DNA of 64,000 nucleotides from contig JASSUK010000019.1 in the NCBI GenBank assembly GCA_031963045.1, positions 1-64,000 on the forward strand, in the 5' to 3' direction. Position numbers and translations under genes: made by a program. Of the stretch, positions 17,064 through 27,460 are shown in pieces; within the stretch, counting starts at the first letter, position 1, and each line of letters begins with the position of its first letter. This DNA comes from JASSUD01 sp031963045 (GTDB lineage: Bacteria > Pseudomonadota > Gammaproteobacteria > Burkholderiales > Burkholderiaceae). The notes under the pieces were generated by a model that worked only from the letters and a program-made list of their open reading frames with translations, searched no databases and was not told where the DNA came from.

Positions 17064-18833
17064 CTCGGAGGAATAGGCTTTTGCGCGGGCTATCAATGTT
17101 TGTGTGGATGAGTCTAAAGAGGCTGTGGTTTTGGCTTTTTGGTTGGACTGGGCTGTAGTTGCTTTTAATTGGGCTTCAATATTCATGCCCAGTGTTTTGC
17201 CAAGCTCAACGCCAAATTGATCGAAGGGATTAATATCCCAAATCGTCGCTTGTACAAAAACTTTATGTTCATACAGCGCAATTAATGCACCGAGCGTATG
17301 CGGATTTAGCGCATCGAGAAGGAGGGTATTGGAAGGGTGGTTGCCGGGAAAGATTCTATGGGGGTCGGATGCTTTTTGGCTGGAGCCCCATATCTCATAG
17401 AGATCTTCTTGGCTCTGACCTCTCATTAGCGCGGCGCTTTGCGCAAAGCAATTTGCTAATAATTTGGTATGGTGTTCTGCCAAATTATGGCCTGGGGTCA
17501 ATAGGGCAATAAAATCAGTGGGGATAAGGGTGGTTCCTTGATGCACCATTTGAAAAAAAGCATGTTGGCCATTGGTACCAGCCGCACCCCAAATCACCGC
17601 AGAAGTATCATAATCTACGAATTTTTGAGGGGCTTCACCTGCTTCTTTAGACGAATCCATGCTCTTTTTTATAGCGCTTGAAGTGCTAAAGGAGGGAGAT
17701 GCATCATGCGCTCTATTTCCCACGCATGCTGATTTCCCAAGACTTTCCATTTCTAGCTGTTGTAAGTAAGATGGAAAATCCGCTAGCGCTTGCGCATAAG
17801 GTGCGATCAGATGCGTTTGGGCTCCAAAAAAATTGCGATACCAGATGCTCAGTAACGCTAAAAGTACAGGCAAATTACGCTCAAGTGGAGTGTGTAAAAA
17901 GTGCGCATCCATCTGCCGAGCACCTGCTAAGAGTGCTTCAAAATGTGTGGGCCCTAAGAAAATAAGAATGGCTAAGCCCACAGCAGACCACAGTGAATAA
18001 CGGCCTCCTACTTCCTCAGGCATTTCAAAAAAATTTTCTTTCAAAATCCCGAAATCCAGTGCAGCTTGGCGGTTTGCCGAGATCCCAATCCAGTGCCGTT
18101 GCAACGCACGCTCCAGAGCTTGTTGGTGCTCTGATGGAGTGCTGCGTTGAAAATGGGGATGCGCAGCGAGCTTGCCTTCTAGCCAGTGTCGAAAAGAGCG
18201 CGCATTCATAAGCGTTTCTTGCGTCTGAAAGGTTTTTGATACCACTAGAGCAAGTGTCGTCTCAGGGTCAATTTTATCTAGGACGCGTTGCAAATCTACG
18301 CCATCCATATTGGAGACAAAATGAAGTGTGAGAGAGGGTAGGCCAAATTGTTGTAATGCATCGCAGACCATTTTAGGCCCTAAATGCGATCCGCCAATAC
18401 CCAGTTGAACAATATGTTGAATTGGTTTTCCAGTAGCTCCTACCCATTTTCCTTCACGGATTTGTTGCGCACAGCGCTTCATGGCGTCGTAAGTATGGGC
18501 TATAGAGGCTGTGGGTGCAGGATCCGTGCGAAGCGCAGTGTGCAATGCAGCTAAGCCTTCTGTAGCATTGACGATGCCTCCTTGAAATAGTGCAGCACGC
18601 TGTGTTTCTACCCCTGTTTGCCGTGCCAACTCGCACAGTAATTCCAGGGTATGGTTTGTTATGCGGTTTTTAGACGCATCGAGCGTAATGCCTGCACCTT
18701 CAAACGTAAACCGCTCTGCCCGAGTAGGCGCGACATCACGCGATGCGTTAAACCAATCACGCAAGTGTTCATGGCGAATGGCTTGATAATGGGCTTCAAG
18801 CGCATGCCAAACGGGTAGAGAAGTCAGAGGCAT
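17061..18833 (-). CDS. pgi: Glucose-6-phosphate isomerase
   Basis: It interconverts glucose-6-phosphate and fructose-6-phosphate in the cytosol. GIGGSHLGPKMV, the signature GVELGKTLGM (with the catalytic Lys), the Glu in MESLGK and the His in GTNGQHAFF are all present. The start is set at 18833 (MPLTSLPVW, matching Burkholderia Pgi); a frame extends to 18851, but the likely transcription start is only about six bases before that. Two oddities: about 33 extra Ser/Ala/Lys-rich residues after MESLGK, in a loop near the active site, and a C-terminus whose stop codon is supplied by a REP-like element. Confidence 0.93.
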   Translation of the reverse strand: MPLTSLPVWHALEAHYQAIRHEHLRDWFNASRDVAPTRAERFTFEGAGITLDASKNRITNHTLELLCELARQTGVETQRAALFQGGIVNATEGLAALHTALRTDPAPTASIAHTYDAMKRCAQQIREGKWVGATGKPIQHIVQLGIGGSHLGPKMVCDALQQFGLPSLTLHFVSNMDGVDLQRVLDKIDPETTLALVVSKTFQTQETLMNARSFRHWLEGKLAAHPHFQRSTPSEHQQALERALQRHWIGISANRQAALDFGILKENFFEMPEEVGGRYSLWSAVGLAILIFLGPTHFEALLAGARQMDAHFLHTPLERNLPVLLALLSIWYRNFFGAQTHLIAPYAQALADFPSYLQQLEMESLGKSACVGNRAHDASPSFSTSSAIKKSMDSSKEAGEAPQKFVDYDTSAVIWGAAGTNGQHAFFQMVHQGTTLIPTDFIALLTPGHNLAEHHTKLLANCFAQSAALMRGQSQEDLYEIWGSSQKASDPHRIFPGNHPSNTLLLDALNPHTLGALIALYEHKVFVQATIWDINPFDQFGVELGKTLGMNIEAQLKATTAQSNQKAKTTASLDSSTQTLIARAKAYSSE

Positions 18834-18863
18834 AACTGCACGCATAATCATGCGTCTTAAAAG

Positions 18864-18892
18864 GGTATATGGATTATTGGTATCGTAATCAA
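18864..18892 (-). promoter_or_regulatory. Promoter of pgi
   Basis: Reading the minus strand: TTGATT (18892-18887), a 17-base spacer and TATACC (18869-18864). Transcription would begin near 18857, giving a short leader and favouring the pgi start at 18833. Confidence 0.45.
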
Positions 18893-18991
18893 TGGACCGA
18901 GATTTTAGCAGTGCTTCCCCTGCTTTAGGCTGTGTTTTCTATTGAATGGATAGGTTGGATAGGTGTACTGGAATGTTTTTTTATAAAAAAC

Positions 18992-19128
18992 GGTAGGTTG
19001 GTGGTGAGGTACGAACCCCAACATGCGAACCAATACCTCCTTGAAGACCTGCTTATAAACTGTTTGAAAGCAGAAATTAAGAGTCGATGGCGCGCATGTT
19101 GGGGTTCGTACCTCACCACCAACCTACC
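18992..19128. repeat. BIME/REP-like element 2
   Basis: Both 34-bp arms are complete: GGTAGGTTGGTGGTGAGG.. at the left and its inverse ending ACCAACCTACC at 19128. The core is about 70 bp. The element separates pgi from dadA and ends 14 bp before the dadA stop. Confidence 0.9.
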
Positions 19129-19142
19129 GTTCTTTGTTTTTT

Positions 19143-20582
19143 CTATGCTTGGTGAAGGTTTGAGGGTGTTTTTTCCAGCTCCAACTCGGCTTTTTCCTCC
19201 GCTTCCTCTTCCACTTCCACCTTTTCTATTTTGGGCTTGGCATAAAACCTCGATGGTGCAATCGCTTCCAATGCTTCATCTTCTAGCCCTGTGGGCTGTT
19301 GGCTGATCATATCTGCAATGATTTTGGCGCAACCACAAGCCAGCCCCCATCCGCTTGGCCCATGAGCCAAATTTACAAAGAGGCGAGGAATTTCTAGTGC
19401 ACCGACAACAGGGCGGCCATCTTCGGAGAGAAGTTGGTTATCGTCCCAAGAATGGGAGGTTGAGTGCTTGATAACGCCTGGCATCCAATCGTAGGCTGTC
19501 TGCTCGATTTTCTCTAATGCTTGATCACGAATTTTATAGGCATTCGCCTCACTTTGACGTGGGTTGTCAATCATCGGTGCGCCTGCAACCCGGATACGGC
19601 TGTTCATGCGCACAAGCGTGGTGTGTTGTATGGAATCGACCACTGCGAGCATGGGAGCAGATTCTTCATTGGCAATATGTGCGGTCATTGCATGAAAACG
19701 CACAGCCTGCAATGGCATTTTAGGTAGTCTTAGTTTGCTTAATATTGGTAGGCTATGCACACCGCCAGCGATTACTACTGCATCTGCTTGCAGCGTTTGA
19801 CTAGCCTGTGTGTGGGGTTTATCGGCTGAGGAAGCAGTGGCATTTGGTAAATGCGTGTCGCGCGCTAAGCTGCTAGGAACTAAATCGACATAGGCATGGG
19901 TCTCGTCTGCACGCACATTGAGGGCTTCATGTCCTAGTAGCAATTCCACGCCGGCTTCGTCGAGCAGTTTTTTTAAGCGTTTGGTAAAAAGAGGGCAATT
20001 TCCACTACGCTCCTTTTGCAAAATGACGCCTCCTGCAAAAGGCTCGGTGCTTAGCGTAGGCTCTTCTTTATTACAGGCTGCATTGTCTAATAAACGATGG
20101 GGATACTGGTGTTGAGCCAATAGCAAGAGCCCACTGCGAATACACTGAAGGTCATATTGTGTTTTAAAAACATGGAGTACGCCTGTGCGTTGCTCATAAT
20201 CAAAACGATGTAGTTCTTCGATTTGCAGTAGGGCTTCACGCGATAAATCGATTAGCGATTTAAGCACGGTATATTGCTCGGCAAAATGATCCATTCTTTG
20301 TTGCGCATCATGTTTTTTGAAATGCCGCGCGAAGGGACGATGGCGTGCAAGCCAGCCCTGGCGTAAACCGGGCAGATCGAGCTGCTCAGTCAAACCTCGG
20401 ACGTCGGCAAGATTAAATCCTGCGTTCAGTGGGCTGGGTAGCAATAGACCGTTTTGGCCAAAAGTGGCTTCTTGTGCGACGGTGGTATGCCGGTCTATTA
20501 AATGCACAGCATGTCCATGCGTGTGCAGCCAGTAGGCCGTCGTAACCCCTGCAATACCTCCGCCAATCACAATAACTTTCAT
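19143..20582 (-). CDS. dadA: D-amino-acid dehydrogenase (FAD-dependent)
   Basis: It oxidises D-amino acids such as D-alanine to 2-oxo acids at the inner membrane, feeding electrons to the respiratory chain. The start is set at the ATG of MKVIVIGGGIAGVTTAYWL, the dinucleotide-binding N-terminus, with AGG upstream; a longer frame to 20627 has no support. The C-terminal FAD contact GPSGWGLACGCAKIIADMI is present. The length (479 aa) exceeds the usual ~430, owing to a Ser/Thr-rich insertion near residue 255 and a Glu-rich tail of about 25 residues (VEVEEEAEEKAELELEK), which is unusual for the family. Confidence 0.88.
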   Translation of the reverse strand: MKVIVIGGGIAGVTTAYWLHTHGHAVHLIDRHTTVAQEATFGQNGLLLPSPLNAGFNLADVRGLTEQLDLPGLRQGWLARHRPFARHFKKHDAQQRMDHFAEQYTVLKSLIDLSREALLQIEELHRFDYEQRTGVLHVFKTQYDLQCIRSGLLLLAQHQYPHRLLDNAACNKEEPTLSTEPFAGGVILQKERSGNCPLFTKRLKKLLDEAGVELLLGHEALNVRADETHAYVDLVPSSLARDTHLPNATASSADKPHTQASQTLQADAVVIAGGVHSLPILSKLRLPKMPLQAVRFHAMTAHIANEESAPMLAVVDSIQHTTLVRMNSRIRVAGAPMIDNPRQSEANAYKIRDQALEKIEQTAYDWMPGVIKHSTSHSWDDNQLLSEDGRPVVGALEIPRLFVNLAHGPSGWGLACGCAKIIADMISQQPTGLEDEALEAIAPSRFYAKPKIEKVEVEEEAEEKAELELEKTPSNLHQA

Positions 20583-20846
20583 AAAAAATAAACCTGTTGA
20601 CCTTAGGGTATGCCCTAGATAAGACACACACTGGAACCTATTTAGAATGCACCTTTTTGACGCATTCCAAGCAAGCTTCTATTGGGAATTACACAGCGTG
20701 CATTGTTGGGTTTTAAATAGCAGGCAGGAATTGGAGGAGTCTAAAAAAGGATCTAGAGGGGATCTTTAAGGATTAAGATTGCTGAAATTTTTATCAAAAA
20801 ATAGGAGAAATACGTAGAGCAATAGTGGAAGCGATGCACCGGTGCG

Positions 20847-20852
20847 TATAAT
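20847..20852 (+). promoter_or_regulatory. Candidate -10 box for purL
   Basis: A consensus TATAAT lies 83 bp before the purL ATG; no good -35 is visible. A start of transcription near 20859 excludes the upstream GTG at 20842 as a translation start. Confidence 0.4.
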
Positions 20853-20934
20853 TCACACTTGTTCATTTTGCAGGCTTCTCTCTTCTCGTTTTTTTGCTTT
20901 CGCTACCTTTTTTAGCTTGTTTTTTAGGTGCTAT

Positions 20935-23900
20935 ATGCCTCATTGCTCATACCTACTTGGCGCTCCTGCGCACTCTGCTTTTCGTCTGGCGCGACACCAG
21001 CAACATCTCAACGCAGTGGATGCTGCGGTGTGCGGGGTGCACGCACGCTATGTGTACTTTATACAAGCCACACAGGCCTTAAATGCACAAGAGCAGGTTC
21101 GGTTGCAGATTTTGTTGGATGCACAGCCTCAGTCTAATGAGGCGCAAGATAGTGAACCAAACCTTGATACAAATTTGGTAGGAGGCCAAGAAGCGTTGTC
21201 TCATTTTGACGCGCTTGATCTTCTGGATGTACCAGAGGCTGTACTACAGTCTGATGTAATCACGCAAAGGCAATGGATAGTGATTCCTCGTATTGGAACC
21301 ATTTCCCCTTGGGCGAGTAAGGCGGTTGAAATTGTGCGTGATTGCGGCTTGTCTTTGGTAGAGCGCATTGAGCGCGGCATCGTATACACGGTATTTTTGC
21401 GTACACCAGATGCCTTAGCGCATGGAGCAGGTGTGGCTTCTCCGCTTGCACGTGCATTGCACGATCGAATGACCGAAACGGTAGTCGAGACTTACGAAGA
21501 GGCCTTTGCGCTTTTCAAACCGCTTCCAGGGCAGGCATTGCTACGTGTGCCTTTTTTAAAAGAAGGCAAAAAAGCGCTTGAAACCGCCAATATTCAGTGG
21601 GGTTTAGCGCTCTCTGATAGTGAAATAGCGTATTTATGCGAAGCGTTTACTCAGCTAGGCAGAGACCCCAGTGACACGGAATTAATGATGTTCGCGCAGG
21701 CAAATAGCGAGCATTGCCGACATAAAATTTTTAATGCGCGCTGGACAATAGATGGCGAGCCACAATCTGATTCTCTTTTTGCGTTGATTAAACGCACGTA
21801 TGCAGAGCATCCGCAGAAGACGGAGGTAGCTTACTCGGATAATGCAGCAGTCATAACCGGTGCTCCGGTTGAGCGATGGAATTCAGCGCCTCAAAGTGGG
21901 CTCTATCAGGCAAATACAGAGCTCACGCATAGCGTAATCAAAGTGGAAACGCACAATCATCCGACTGCTATTGCGCCTTTTCCTGGTGCTGCAACAGGAG
22001 CGGGTGGAGAGATTCGCGATGAAGGAGCAACGGGGCGAGGCGCTCGGCCTAAAGCGGGCTTAAGTGGGTTTTCTGTATCGAATTTGCATTTGCCAGATAT
22101 GCAAGCGCACTGGGAGGAAGGGCGCAGTAGGGGTGCAGAAGAGGAAGATACAGATGGTGGATTAGAGCAACCTCCTCATTTAGCTTCTGCCCTCGATATC
22201 ATGATTGCAGGGCCGTTAGGCGCTGCTGCATTTAATAATGAATTTGGCCGCCCTAATTTAGGCGGTTATTTCCGAGTGTACGAGCAGACCGTAGAAGGGC
22301 GCCGCCGAGGCTATGCCAAGCCCATTATGATTGCAGGGGGGTTAGGCAATATTGCAGATCGTGATACGCATAAATCGACATTTGGTGCGGGTACGCTTTT
22401 AATTCAAATTGGCGGTCCTGGTTTGCGTATTGGTTTGGGCGGAGGAGCGGCTAGTTCTTTAGCATCAGGCACCAATAGCAGCGAGCTAGATTTTGATTCG
22501 GTGCAACGTGGTAATCCTGAAATGCAGCGTCGCGCCCAAGAAGTGATTAACGCTTGCTGTGCCTTAGCGCAGGTTGAAGGGGGGCATAACCCTATTCTGA
22601 GCGTGCACGATGTGGGTGCCGGCGGCTTATCCAATGCATTTCCTGAGCTAGTAGAGGGTGCGGAACAAGGCGCTCGGTTTATTTTGCAGCGTATCCAGCT
22701 TGAAGAAAGCGGCATGTCGGTGCGTGAAATTTGGAGTAATGAAGCGCAAGAGCGCTATGTGTTGGCGATTGCTGCATCCGATTTGCCTGTATTTGAAGCT
22801 ATTTGTGCCCGTGAGCGCTGCCCTTGTGCAGTGATTGGAGAGGCCACCGAAGAGCGGCAATTACAGCTTATTGATGAACAAGATAGCGCCTCGCAAGCAG
22901 CACATCCTATTGATATGCCCATGGATGTTTTATTGGGAAATCTGCCGCGTTTGCAGCGCAACGTCACACGCGCTGCACCGCATAAAGAAGGTGCTACGCC
23001 AGAAAATATTCCTTACTTACCATCAGGTATCGATATAGATAATTTCTCTCTCGATGCCTTAATCTCTGATGTGTTGAAACACCCCACTGTCGCAAGTAAA
23101 GCCTTTTTGTTAACGATAGGCGATCGCACGGTAGGAGGGCTTTCTGTACGAGATCCGTTTGTTGGCCCTTGGCAGGTTCCTGTAGCCGATTGCGCCATTA
23201 CTGCGATGGATTACAGCGGCTACCGAGGTGAAGCGATGGCTATGGCCGAGCGCGCACCGCTAGCTGTGATAGATGCAGCCGCTTCCGCACGTATTGCGCT
23301 AGGAGAAGTGCTCACTAACTTAGCTTCAGCGCCCATTGCCACACTCAGCGACATCAAACTCTCTGCAAATTGGATGGCTGCTTGTGGTGAAGATAAAGAA
23401 GACATAGCGCTGTATGACGCAGTAAAAGCGCTCAGTGATCTATGTGTGGAATTAGGCCTTTGTATTCCTGTAGGTAAAGACTCTCTCTCCATGCGTACCG
23501 CATGGCGTGCAGAGCAAACCACACATTCAACCTCTACCGCAGAGCATGAAATTACCTCCCCTCTGTCGGTTGTGCTCTCTGGTTTTGCACATATTGTGGA
23601 TGTGCGGGACCATCTGACTCCTCAATTGCAGCGCCCAACTCAAACACCTTCCGCTGAAAAAATACCAGGTGTTGCCAGCGAAGCACCATGCATAGCAACC
23701 GATTTAATTTTGATCGATCTAGGTCGAGGCCAGAACCGCTTAGGCGCGAGCATCTTGGCACAAGTTACCCAACAAACGGGTAATGTGGTGCCCAATATAG
23801 ATGGCGAGCGTGGAATAGCGGATTTAAAAGGCTTCTTTAATGCTATTCAAGCCTTGCGCGCGCAGGGCTTATTGCTGGCTTACCATGACCGCTCAGATGG

Positions 23901-25257
23901 TGGGCTGTTAGCGACTGTATGTGAAATGGCTTTTGCAGGCCATATGGGCGTATCGCTCAATATGGATGTGTTAACGCTAGATGCCACCCATGAGCCAGAT
24001 TACGGCGATGCCAAGAACTGGGCAAAGCAAGTGGCAGGGCAGCGTGCACAGCGCACCATCCAAGCCTTGTTTTCAGAAGAACTGGGCGCCGTGGTGCAAA
24101 CCCGAGTGGAAGATCGCGCTGCCGTATTTGCTGTGCTGCGTGCGCATGGACTAGGGGCCTGCAGCCACGTAGTGGGCACACCCAATCCGCGCGATGTCAT
24201 TGAAATATATAGAGATACCCAAAAAATATTTAGCGCTCCACGTACTGAATTACAACGCATATGGAGTGAAGTAAGCTGGCGCATAGCGCGCTTGCGCGAT
24301 GCGCCAGAATGTGCAGATAGCGAGTACCACGCTCAGATAGAGGCCAATGACCCTGGGCTAGCGGCACATGTAAGCTTTGACGTAAATGACCCTGTATTCG
24401 CTGTACCCGCTATTGCTACAGGTGCTCGTCCTCGGGTGGCCATTTTGCGTGAGCAAGGGGTGAATTCTTATTCTGAGATGGCCTATGCATTCCACCGCGC
24501 AGGTTTTGATGCCTACGATGTGACGATGAGCGATTTACTAGCAGGCCGTAAAACACTCGGTGAATTTGCTGGCTTGGTGGCTTGCGGAGGATTTTCCTAC
24601 GGGGATGTATTAGGAGCAGGGGAAGGCTGGGCTAAAACCATACGTTTTAACGCCGGTCTATCCGACGCGTTTTCAGCCTTTTTTGCTCGGAGCGATACCT
24701 TTGCATTAGGCGTATGTAATGGCTGTCAAATGCTGAGTGTGCTAGCAGGGGATTTACATGAACCTGGTAATAAAAATCCCAACGCTGGATCGGCCCGTTG
24801 GCCTGGTTTGATTCCAGGAGCGCAAAACTGGCCCGCCTTCACACGCAATCTGAGCGAGCAGTTTGAAGCTCGGCTTTCCTTAGTTGAAATACAAGCATCG
24901 CCTTCTCTCTTTTTTAATGGAATGGAGGGCTCACGCTTGCCCGTTGTGGTATCGCATGGCGAAGGGTATGCCAATTTCTCTGCACGGGGTGATTGGGCCG
25001 CTTTGCATCAGCATCAGCAAGTGGTGCTGCAATATGTAGATCATCATGGTGTGCCTACCGAGCGTTACCCTTTTAATCCTAACGGTTCTATACAAGGGCT
25101 AACGGGAGTGACTACTCCTGATGGGCGCTTTACAGCACTGATGCCCCATCCAGAGCGTGTTTTCCGAACCGTACAAATGAGTTGGCATCCACCAGAATGG
25201 GGTGAGGCAAGCCCTTGGTTTAGGATCTTCCAAAATGCTCGGCGTGCGGTGGGATAG
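20935..25257 (+). CDS. purL: Phosphoribosylformylglycinamidine synthase (single-chain PurL)
   Basis: It converts FGAR plus glutamine and ATP to FGAM in purine biosynthesis. The start is the ATG behind AGGTG at 20926, giving MPHCSYLLGAPAHSAF, as in Burkholderia PurL. Landmarks: VETHNHPTAIAPFPGAATGA with GGEIRDEG, and a C-terminal glutamine amidotransferase domain from about residue 1165 with CGGFSYGDVLGAGEGWA, the nucleophile in GVCNGCQML and the PHPERVF histidine-glutamate pair. At 1440 residues it is about 100 longer than usual, partly from a Glu/Asp-rich insertion (GRSRGAEEEDTDGGL) before the IMIAGPLGAAAF block. It is followed by a strong terminator. Confidence 0.95.
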   Translation: MPHCSYLLGAPAHSAFRLARHQQHLNAVDAAVCGVHARYVYFIQATQALNAQEQVRLQILLDAQPQSNEAQDSEPNLDTNLVGGQEALSHFDALDLLDVPEAVLQSDVITQRQWIVIPRIGTISPWASKAVEIVRDCGLSLVERIERGIVYTVFLRTPDALAHGAGVASPLARALHDRMTETVVETYEEAFALFKPLPGQALLRVPFLKEGKKALETANIQWGLALSDSEIAYLCEAFTQLGRDPSDTELMMFAQANSEHCRHKIFNARWTIDGEPQSDSLFALIKRTYAEHPQKTEVAYSDNAAVITGAPVERWNSAPQSGLYQANTELTHSVIKVETHNHPTAIAPFPGAATGAGGEIRDEGATGRGARPKAGLSGFSVSNLHLPDMQAHWEEGRSRGAEEEDTDGGLEQPPHLASALDIMIAGPLGAAAFNNEFGRPNLGGYFRVYEQTVEGRRRGYAKPIMIAGGLGNIADRDTHKSTFGAGTLLIQIGGPGLRIGLGGGAASSLASGTNSSELDFDSVQRGNPEMQRRAQEVINACCALAQVEGGHNPILSVHDVGAGGLSNAFPELVEGAEQGARFILQRIQLEESGMSVREIWSNEAQERYVLAIAASDLPVFEAICARERCPCAVIGEATEERQLQLIDEQDSASQAAHPIDMPMDVLLGNLPRLQRNVTRAAPHKEGATPENIPYLPSGIDIDNFSLDALISDVLKHPTVASKAFLLTIGDRTVGGLSVRDPFVGPWQVPVADCAITAMDYSGYRGEAMAMAERAPLAVIDAAASARIALGEVLTNLASAPIATLSDIKLSANWMAACGEDKEDIALYDAVKALSDLCVELGLCIPVGKDSLSMRTAWRAEQTTHSTSTAEHEITSPLSVVLSGFAHIVDVRDHLTPQLQRPTQTPSAEKIPGVASEAPCIATDLILIDLGRGQNRLGASILAQVTQQTGNVVPNIDGERGIADLKGFFNAIQALRAQGLLLAYHDRSDGGLLATVCEMAFAGHMGVSLNMDVLTLDATHEPDYGDAKNWAKQVAGQRAQRTIQALFSEELGAVVQTRVEDRAAVFAVLRAHGLGACSHVVGTPNPRDVIEIYRDTQKIFSAPRTELQRIWSEVSWRIARLRDAPECADSEYHAQIEANDPGLAAHVSFDVNDPVFAVPAIATGARPRVAILREQGVNSYSEMAYAFHRAGFDAYDVTMSDLLAGRKTLGEFAGLVACGGFSYGDVLGAGEGWAKTIRFNAGLSDAFSAFFARSDTFALGVCNGCQMLSVLAGDLHEPGNKNPNAGSARWPGLIPGAQNWPAFTRNLSEQFEARLSLVEIQASPSLFFNGMEGSRLPVVVSHGEGYANFSARGDWAALHQHQQVVLQYVDHHGVPTERYPFNPNGSIQGLTGVTTPDGRFTALMPHPERVFRTVQMSWHPPEWGEASPWFRIFQNARRAVG

Positions 25258-25408
25258 TGCTGGGATATTTAAAATAGACTTGACTGCAGTACGAAACAGG
25301 ATGCAGAAATAATTCTGGGGGGTTATAGAGTAAACCGCATCGTTATATTAGACCCGATGCATGAAAAGCCTGCTTATTATCAGGTTAAAAGAGTGCGTAG
25401 TTCATACA

Positions 25409-25458
25409 GATAGGCCTTTTCTTTCGCAAAGATTGTAGTGCGAAAGAAAAGGCCTATC
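25409..25458. terminator. 20-bp perfect hairpin after purL
   Basis: GATAGGCCTTTTCTTTCGCA and its exact complement flank a 10-base loop. The arms carry T4/A4 runs, so it can act in both directions. It lies about 150 bp after the purL stop. The rest of the 25258-25583 gap holds no supported gene. Confidence 0.75.
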
Positions 25459-25583
25459 TCTCGATATACGTACTTTTTAAATGATCTGAGCAGCCAGTCA
25501 ACACTGGGCTTGTGAAAAAACTTTTCTAAAAATGTGTTTGCCTATTCACCCCCGCCGCTAGTATGTGTTTTGCATAAAAGCAT

Positions 25584-27050
25584 ATGCTCGTTAGAGGAAT
25601 TATTTTGTCTATTTTTTCACTTCCTTCGCCTATACGGCAATGCTTTCAATATATCAATCAATATACGGGCATCCCCTTCTTTCGTGCTGCTCATAATAAT
25701 CAATCAAAATTAATCACTGAGCTCCCTGAAGAAATACTTATACATATTGCAAAAAATTTACTGCCAGTCGGTACTTCAGATAATAATTGGGTGGAAAATG
25801 TAAAAAATTTTCAATATGCCTGCAAACTATTTTTTCGAATTGGTTTTGTGGTAAGGGATCCATTTTTTTTGCCATTCTTTAATTTCGAAAATGCGTTTTC
25901 TGATCCGCCCGCTTTAAAAATGAATGCGTGGTTTGAAGTAACAAAAAAAGTGCGGTATGAAAAGCTATGGGCGCAGTTAGATGCTTTAATCATGACGCCG
26001 ACTGTTAAACCTTTTGATGTATATAAAGTATTGGGTTTTCTAAAAAATGGTCATAAAAATGCACAATCTTTGCCTATGCTAATAGAGCTTGGGGCTTTGG
26101 AAAAAGAGGAATTACAAGGCCTGAGCCCCATTAAAATCAAGTATCTCTCTCAGCTCCCGGCATTTTTTGCTATATTAAAAGAAAAGCCAGATTTCACTTA
26201 TTTTAAAAAAATACCCGATTATTTTTTGGAAAGAAATAATTATGAGATGATCTATAAGGCGTTTAAGGAAGATAGGGAGGCGTTTGATAATATGGCTAAA
26301 AGTAAAATATGCTTTAATTATATCGACCCTTGTTTTTATGACCCTCCTTTTATACAAGCTGTATCTCATCCTACGATTAGGAATAAAACTTTAATGCCGG
26401 CGCTCTATCCATATATAGATGTGCATGCATGTAATGTAAGAGGGGAAAATGCAGTGCATACTGCAGCAAAATATGGAAATGTAGATGCATTGATATTTTT
26501 GCATGCGCAGGGGGTGGATTGTCAGAAAAAAAACCATGATGGATGGAGCCCCATTTTCCTATCTGTTTTTAATAAGCATTACTTATTTACCCAAAAACTC
26601 ATTGAATATGGTCAGTCTGCAAAGGTGCGGGATAAAAATGAAAATACTATCTTAATGGCGGCTGCGCATGAGCTAGATATAATCAGTTTAAATCTGTTTG
26701 CTGTTTCTCTCATTGCATCTGGTATGCCTATACGCGCTGTCAACAAGGAAAGGAAAAATATCCTTCATATTTTATTTGAAAGCGAAGAATTCAAAGATTT
26801 TTCTCGCTTGATGACCCTCATATATGAGGATTGTATAAGCGATATAAAATACCATTTTCGCATGCATGGGCATTACAGAGAGAATGCTATATTATCAGGT
26901 ATAACTGATTTTATTAATAAATTAGGTTCTCAGTTTGATGTGTTGGCACGGATGAAAGATAAATATAATATAAGCCCACTCGAGTTTTTGGAGAAAAATT
27001 TTAATGGGAAAGTAGTGAAATTTTTTAAGAAATGTGCTGGGGTTGCATAA
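25584..27050 (+). CDS. F-box-like and ankyrin-repeat protein (488 aa)
   Basis: Residues about 41-90 read LITELPEEILIHIAKNLLP and later NFQYACKLFFRIGF, an F-box-like helical trio. Residues about 282-400 contain ankyrin repeats (GENAVHTAAKYGNVDALIFL, then GWSPIFLSVFNKHYLFTQKL). The coding DNA is much richer in A and T than purL upstream, typical of the accessory genes here. The ATG at 25584 is used; the TTG at 25605, with AGAGGA six bases upstream, may be the real start. The likely role is a host-directed adaptor to the SCF ubiquitin ligase, by analogy with other bacterial F-box effectors. A relic of a paralogue's 3' end lies at 28482. Confidence 0.8.
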   Translation: MLVRGIILSIFSLPSPIRQCFQYINQYTGIPFFRAAHNNQSKLITELPEEILIHIAKNLLPVGTSDNNWVENVKNFQYACKLFFRIGFVVRDPFFLPFFNFENAFSDPPALKMNAWFEVTKKVRYEKLWAQLDALIMTPTVKPFDVYKVLGFLKNGHKNAQSLPMLIELGALEKEELQGLSPIKIKYLSQLPAFFAILKEKPDFTYFKKIPDYFLERNNYEMIYKAFKEDREAFDNMAKSKICFNYIDPCFYDPPFIQAVSHPTIRNKTLMPALYPYIDVHACNVRGENAVHTAAKYGNVDALIFLHAQGVDCQKKNHDGWSPIFLSVFNKHYLFTQKLIEYGQSAKVRDKNENTILMAAAHELDIISLNLFAVSLIASGMPIRAVNKERKNILHILFESEEFKDFSRLMTLIYEDCISDIKYHFRMHGHYRENAILSGITDFINKLGSQFDVLARMKDKYNISPLEFLEKNFNGKVVKFFKKCAGVA

Positions 27051-27097
27051 AAGGTTGCACGCAGGTACCCCATGTTCTATCGCATGCTATTACTAGC

Positions 27098-27144
27098 CGA
27101 GGCGCTGCTTCAATAATACTTTTTTTTGTAAGGGCAGCGCCTCG
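27098..27144. terminator. 11-bp GC-rich hairpin with T-run in the loop
   Basis: CGAGGCGCTGC pairs with GCAGCGCCTCG around a 25-base loop that includes eight T. It lies 47 bp after the F-box gene. The remaining DNA to 27460 is AT-rich and has no supported gene. Confidence 0.5.
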
Positions 27145-27460
27145 CTCCAAGAAAATACCTCATCCATCACACAACATAGCTTCTGGATGTAAGATTTTTT
27201 ATTATTCTTCTACATTAAATTTAATATATTCAATAAACTAAAAGACATATATGCAGAATAAAAAATAGAATGAAAGTAAAGGCAAAACAGATATAAAAAT
27301 AGTCCGTAACCAAGCCAATTTGCCTGATAGAGGGTAAGTGTTAATGCCTCTAAAAAGTTATGGACATTTGTTATAAATATATAACCATCAAATAGGAGCA
27401 CTCATACACTAGCTGCCCCAAAAAATAAAACGAGGGCGCTTATTGACTGCCTGGTTAAGA

